Shown one piece after another: positions 5,462 through 6,721 of a DNA stretch of 6,721 nt. Location of the stretch: positions 1 through 6,721 of the forward strand of contig CALEOQ010000317.1 in NCBI GenBank assembly GCA_937910255.1. Reading direction: 5' to 3'. Within the stretch, counting starts at the first letter, position 1; every line of letters begins with the position of its first letter. The notes under the pieces are model-generated. The model was not told where the DNA came from, did no database searches, and worked only from the letters and a program-made list of their open reading frames with translations. The position numbers and the translations under genes were made by a program. The stretch is from an uncultured Caulobacteraceae bacterium. Lineage in GTDB: Bacteria > Pseudomonadota > Alphaproteobacteria > Caulobacterales > Caulobacteraceae.

Positions 5462-5466
5462 AGGAG
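5462..5466 (+). promoter_or_regulatory. Ribosome binding site (AGGAG) fixing the nitroreductase GTG start
   Basis: AGGAG lies 5 bases before GTG 5472. The frame remains open upstream to a GTG at 5391, but those 27 codons (Ser/Pro/Cys/Gln-rich) do not resemble the family. Confidence 0.8.
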
Positions 5467-5471
5467 TTCCC

Positions 5472-6059
5472 GTGCCGGATCTTGCCGACCCCGCCCTCGA
5501 CCAGCTGTTTCGCCAGGCCCGCACCCAGAACGCGTGGGCCGACACGCCGGTCCCTGAGGCGACCCTCCATCGGCTCTATGATCTGCTGAAATGGGCGCCG
5601 ACCTCGGCCAACTGCAGCCCCGGCCGTTTTGTCTTTGTCCAGTCGGAACAGGCCAAGGAAAAGCTCGGCCCGCACCTGTCCAGCTCCAACCAGGCCAAGG
5701 CCATGGCCGCCCCGGTCTGCGTGATCGTCGCCTATGACCTGGACTTCGCCGAACAGCTGCCCAAGCTCTTTCCCCACGACCTGTCGGCCAAGCACTGGTT
5801 CAGCGACCCGGCGGTCCAGCTGGAGACCGCCTTTCGCAATTCCAGCCTGCAGGGCGCCTATCTGATCATGGCGGCCCGCAGCCTGGGCCTCGACTGCGGG
5901 CCAATGTCCGGGTTCGACAAGGCCGGCGTGGATGAGGCCTTTTTCAGCGGCACATCCTGGCGGTCCAACTTCCTGGTGGCCCTGGGGCAGGGGCGTCCCG
6001 AGGGGGTCTATCCGCGCAATCCGCGGCTCGACTTCGACGAGGCCTGCCAGATTCTCTAG
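5472..6059 (+). CDS. RutE/HadB-family nitroreductase-fold NAD(P)H oxidoreductase (malonic semialdehyde reductase-like)
   Basis: A 195-residue FMN-dependent flavoprotein, close to the 196 residues of E. coli RutE. Family blocks are clear: LDQLFRQARTQNAW (9-22), LLKWAPTSANCSPGRFVFV (38-56, the FMN-binding start of the nitroreductase fold), ETAFRNSSLQGAYLIMAARS (118-137), LGLDCGPMSGFD (138-149) and the C-terminal LDFDEACQIL. RutE reduces malonic semialdehyde to 3-hydroxypropionate in pyrimidine degradation. No other rut gene is visible here, so the role may be more general reduction of a toxic aldehyde, quinone or nitro compound. The GTG start has AGGAG 5 bases upstream and gives the family-typical N-terminus. 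A GntR-type regulator gene follows downstream, and a repeated 10-mer suggests common control. Confidence 0.93.
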   Translation: MPDLADPALDQLFRQARTQNAWADTPVPEATLHRLYDLLKWAPTSANCSPGRFVFVQSEQAKEKLGPHLSSSNQAKAMAAPVCVIVAYDLDFAEQLPKLFPHDLSAKHWFSDPAVQLETAFRNSSLQGAYLIMAARSLGLDCGPMSGFDKAGVDEAFFSGTSWRSNFLVALGQGRPEGVYPRNPRLDFDEACQIL

Positions 6060-6081
6060 GGAGGAGGGGCGACCTCCGAAC

Positions 6082-6115
6082 GCTGGTCCGCTCTGAAATT
6101 TCAGACTAGACCAGC
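6082..6115. promoter_or_regulatory. 34-bp nested dyad, candidate operator before the GntR gene
   Basis: A perfect 14-base palindrome TCTGAAATTTCAGA (6092-6105) is flanked, after 3 unpaired bases on each side, by perfect 7-base arms GCTGGTC (6082-6088) and GACCAGC (6109-6115). The whole is centred on one axis between 6098 and 6099. It lies between the nitroreductase stop and the regulator start. There is no T tract after it, and the inner palindrome leaves no natural loop, so a DNA-binding dimer site is more likely than an intrinsic terminator. Autoregulation by the downstream GntR protein is the obvious hypothesis. Confidence 0.6.
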
Positions 6116-6145
6116 AGGGCGACCGGCGCCGGAGAGGCCGGCGCT

Positions 6146-6154
6146 GGAGGAAGG
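6146..6154 (+). promoter_or_regulatory. Purine-rich ribosome binding site (GGAGGAAGG) for the regulator
   Basis: The site ends 7 bases before GTG 6162. No ATG is in frame between it and the DNA-binding domain, so a GTG start is inferred. Confidence 0.6.
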
Positions 6155-6161
6155 ACAAGGC

Positions 6162-6611
6162 GTGTTGCGGAGTTTGAACGTGAATCCTGATGCGCAAGGC
6201 AGGGACCCAGGCACGGGCGGCATCATCGCCGCCACCGGGGAATGGTCGCCTGAGCTTCAGAAGGCCCGCGCCTATGAGCAGATCCTCCTCGACATCATTC
6301 TAGGTGACCTTCCGCCCGGCGCCCGTCTGGACGAACAGGCCCTGACCCGGCGCTACAGCACCGGCCTGGCCGGGGTTCGCGACGCCCTGGGGCGCCTGGC
6401 GCTCGAAGGCATGGTGGTGCGACGGTCCCGGGCCGGCACCACGGTCTCGCCCCTGGATCTGGTCGATCTGCGGGAGGGTTATGAGGCGCGCGCGCTCATC
6501 GAGCCGCACTGCGCGGCCATGGCGGCGAAAAACGCCACCCCAGAGGAGATCGCGATGATCGCCTCGACCTTCGACGACGCCGAGCGGGCCGACAAGGAGC
6601 AGGACCGGCGC
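6162..6611 (+). CDS. GntR-family (FadR/FCD-type) transcriptional regulator, 3' end cut by adapter
   Basis: The 150 genomic codons hold the whole DNA-binding domain and the start of the ligand domain. After a loose, Gly-rich N-terminus (1-30), residues 37-96 form the winged helix: AYEQILLDIILGDLPPGARL, then LDEQALTRRYSTGLAGVRDALGRLALEGMV with the recognition helix near 68-80, and the wing RRSRAGTTVSP (87-97). DLREGYEARALIEPHCAAMAA (102-122) is the first helix of an FCD ligand-binding domain. FadR-type proteins are usually 220-250 residues, so roughly 80-100 residues are missing. Beyond 6611 the frame enters the TruSeq adapter and reads RSEEHTSELQS, an artefact. The start is GTG 6162, after GGAGGAAGG. 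Such regulators are usually repressors released by an organic acid. The nitroreductase upstream and the dyad at 6082-6115 are plausible targets. Confidence 0.9.
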
Positions 6612-6675
6612 AGATCGGAAGAGCACACGTCTGAACTCCAGTCACGTCGTAATCTCGTATGCCGTCTTCTGCTTG
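6612..6675 (+). other. Illumina TruSeq indexed (P7-side) adapter contamination
   Basis: The segment begins AGATCGGAAGAGCACACG (6612-6629) and runs to GTCAC (6641-6645). A 6-base index GTCGTA (6646-6651) follows, then the P7 tail from ATCTCG (6652) to CTGCTTG (6669-6675). I find no mismatch to the adapter outside the index. Minus-strand frames give adapter artefact peptides containing GIRDYDVTGVQTCALPI or SSRRRHTRLRRDWSSD. Confidence 0.98.
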
Positions 6676-6721
6676 AAAAAAAAAAAAGATACAGAACGTG
6701 CACACCGCACCGACTCCGCAA
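6676..6721. other. Poly-A and run-off sequence outside the right adapter
   Basis: Twelve A (6676-6687) directly follow the adapter end, then 34 bases that match nothing else in the window. This mirrors the left end (poly-T plus noise) and is what a read produces after running off the library molecule. Not genomic. Confidence 0.9.

Noticed and set aside
5391..5471. 27-codon N-terminal extension of the nitroreductase from GTG 5391
   Set aside because: Unlike the family, which begins near MPDLADPALDQL; a strong AGGAG precedes GTG 5472, giving the usual length.
6082..6115. The 34-bp dyad as a Rho-independent terminator of the nitroreductase gene
   Set aside because: No T tract follows, a 3-by-3 mismatch splits the stem, and the central palindrome has no spacer to form a natural loop.
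128..6611. Novel defence, mobile or CRISPR-type system
   Set aside because: No transposase, integrase, nuclease, helicase, reverse transcriptase, direct-repeat array, tRNA or att-like repeat is visible. All sizeable genes but one belong to ordinary housekeeping or catabolic families, or to common small secreted or membrane proteins.
6479..6721. Minus-strand ORFs with Phe-rich starts (6479-6721 and 6496-6705), which look like novel proteins
   Set aside because: Their N-terminal parts are the reverse complement of poly-A and TruSeq adapter; the rest is antisense to the GntR gene.

Overview
This window is about 6.5 kb of high-GC bacterial DNA (genomic part roughly 128-6611) capped at both ends by Illumina library adapter. 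Left cap: 58 bases of unplaceable sequence, an 11-T run, then the P5-side TruSeq universal adapter (70-127, one mismatch). Right cap: the TruSeq indexed adapter with a 6-base index (6612-6675), a 12-A run, then 34 bases of unplaceable tail. It is therefore an assembled contig extended into untrimmed read-through adapter. The outermost genes are cut by the assembly, not by biology.

Organism: the strong G/C bias at third codon positions, frequent GTG/TTG starts with clear Shine-Dalgarno sites, an alphaproteobacterial EcfG-type promoter candidate and the protein types suggest an alphaproteobacterium. Caulobacterales (Caulobacter/Phenylobacterium/Brevundimonas-like) is my best guess. That is inference; no rRNA or other marker gene is present.

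Layout: (1) 128-424, C-terminal fragment of a PutP-like sodium/solute symporter. (2) 582-2751, a three-gene plus-strand operon: a carboxymuconolactone-decarboxylase-family protein, a short-chain dehydrogenase (SDR) coupled to it by a 1-base stop/start overlap, and a second, RhlG-like SDR starting at TTG. This looks like a small catabolic or redox cassette of unknown substrate. (3) 2756-3544, minus strand, an M48 zinc metalloprotease lipoprotein, convergent with the operon (4-base gap). (4) 3682-4719, plus strand: an unrecognised 163-aa protein with a CGPC motif, a secreted 79-aa two-EF-hand protein, and a 55-aa membrane protein (DUF1328/UPF0391-like) with a candidate general-stress (EcfG/SigT) promoter. 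(5) 4738-5229, minus strand, a VOC/glyoxalase-fold protein, divergent from (6) 5472-6059, a RutE/HadB-type nitroreductase-fold oxidoreductase. (7) 6162-6611, the N-terminal two thirds or so of a GntR/FadR-type regulator, cut off by the adapter. A 34-bp dyad lies just before the regulator, and its core 10-mer recurs upstream of the nitroreductase, suggesting an operator pair.

I see no phage, transposon, CRISPR array, RNA gene or defence system. The gene content is ordinary chromosomal. The most noteworthy observations are the adapter caps and the chimeric ORFs they create, the candidate stress promoter on the 55-aa membrane gene, and the candidate operator pair around the nitroreductase.
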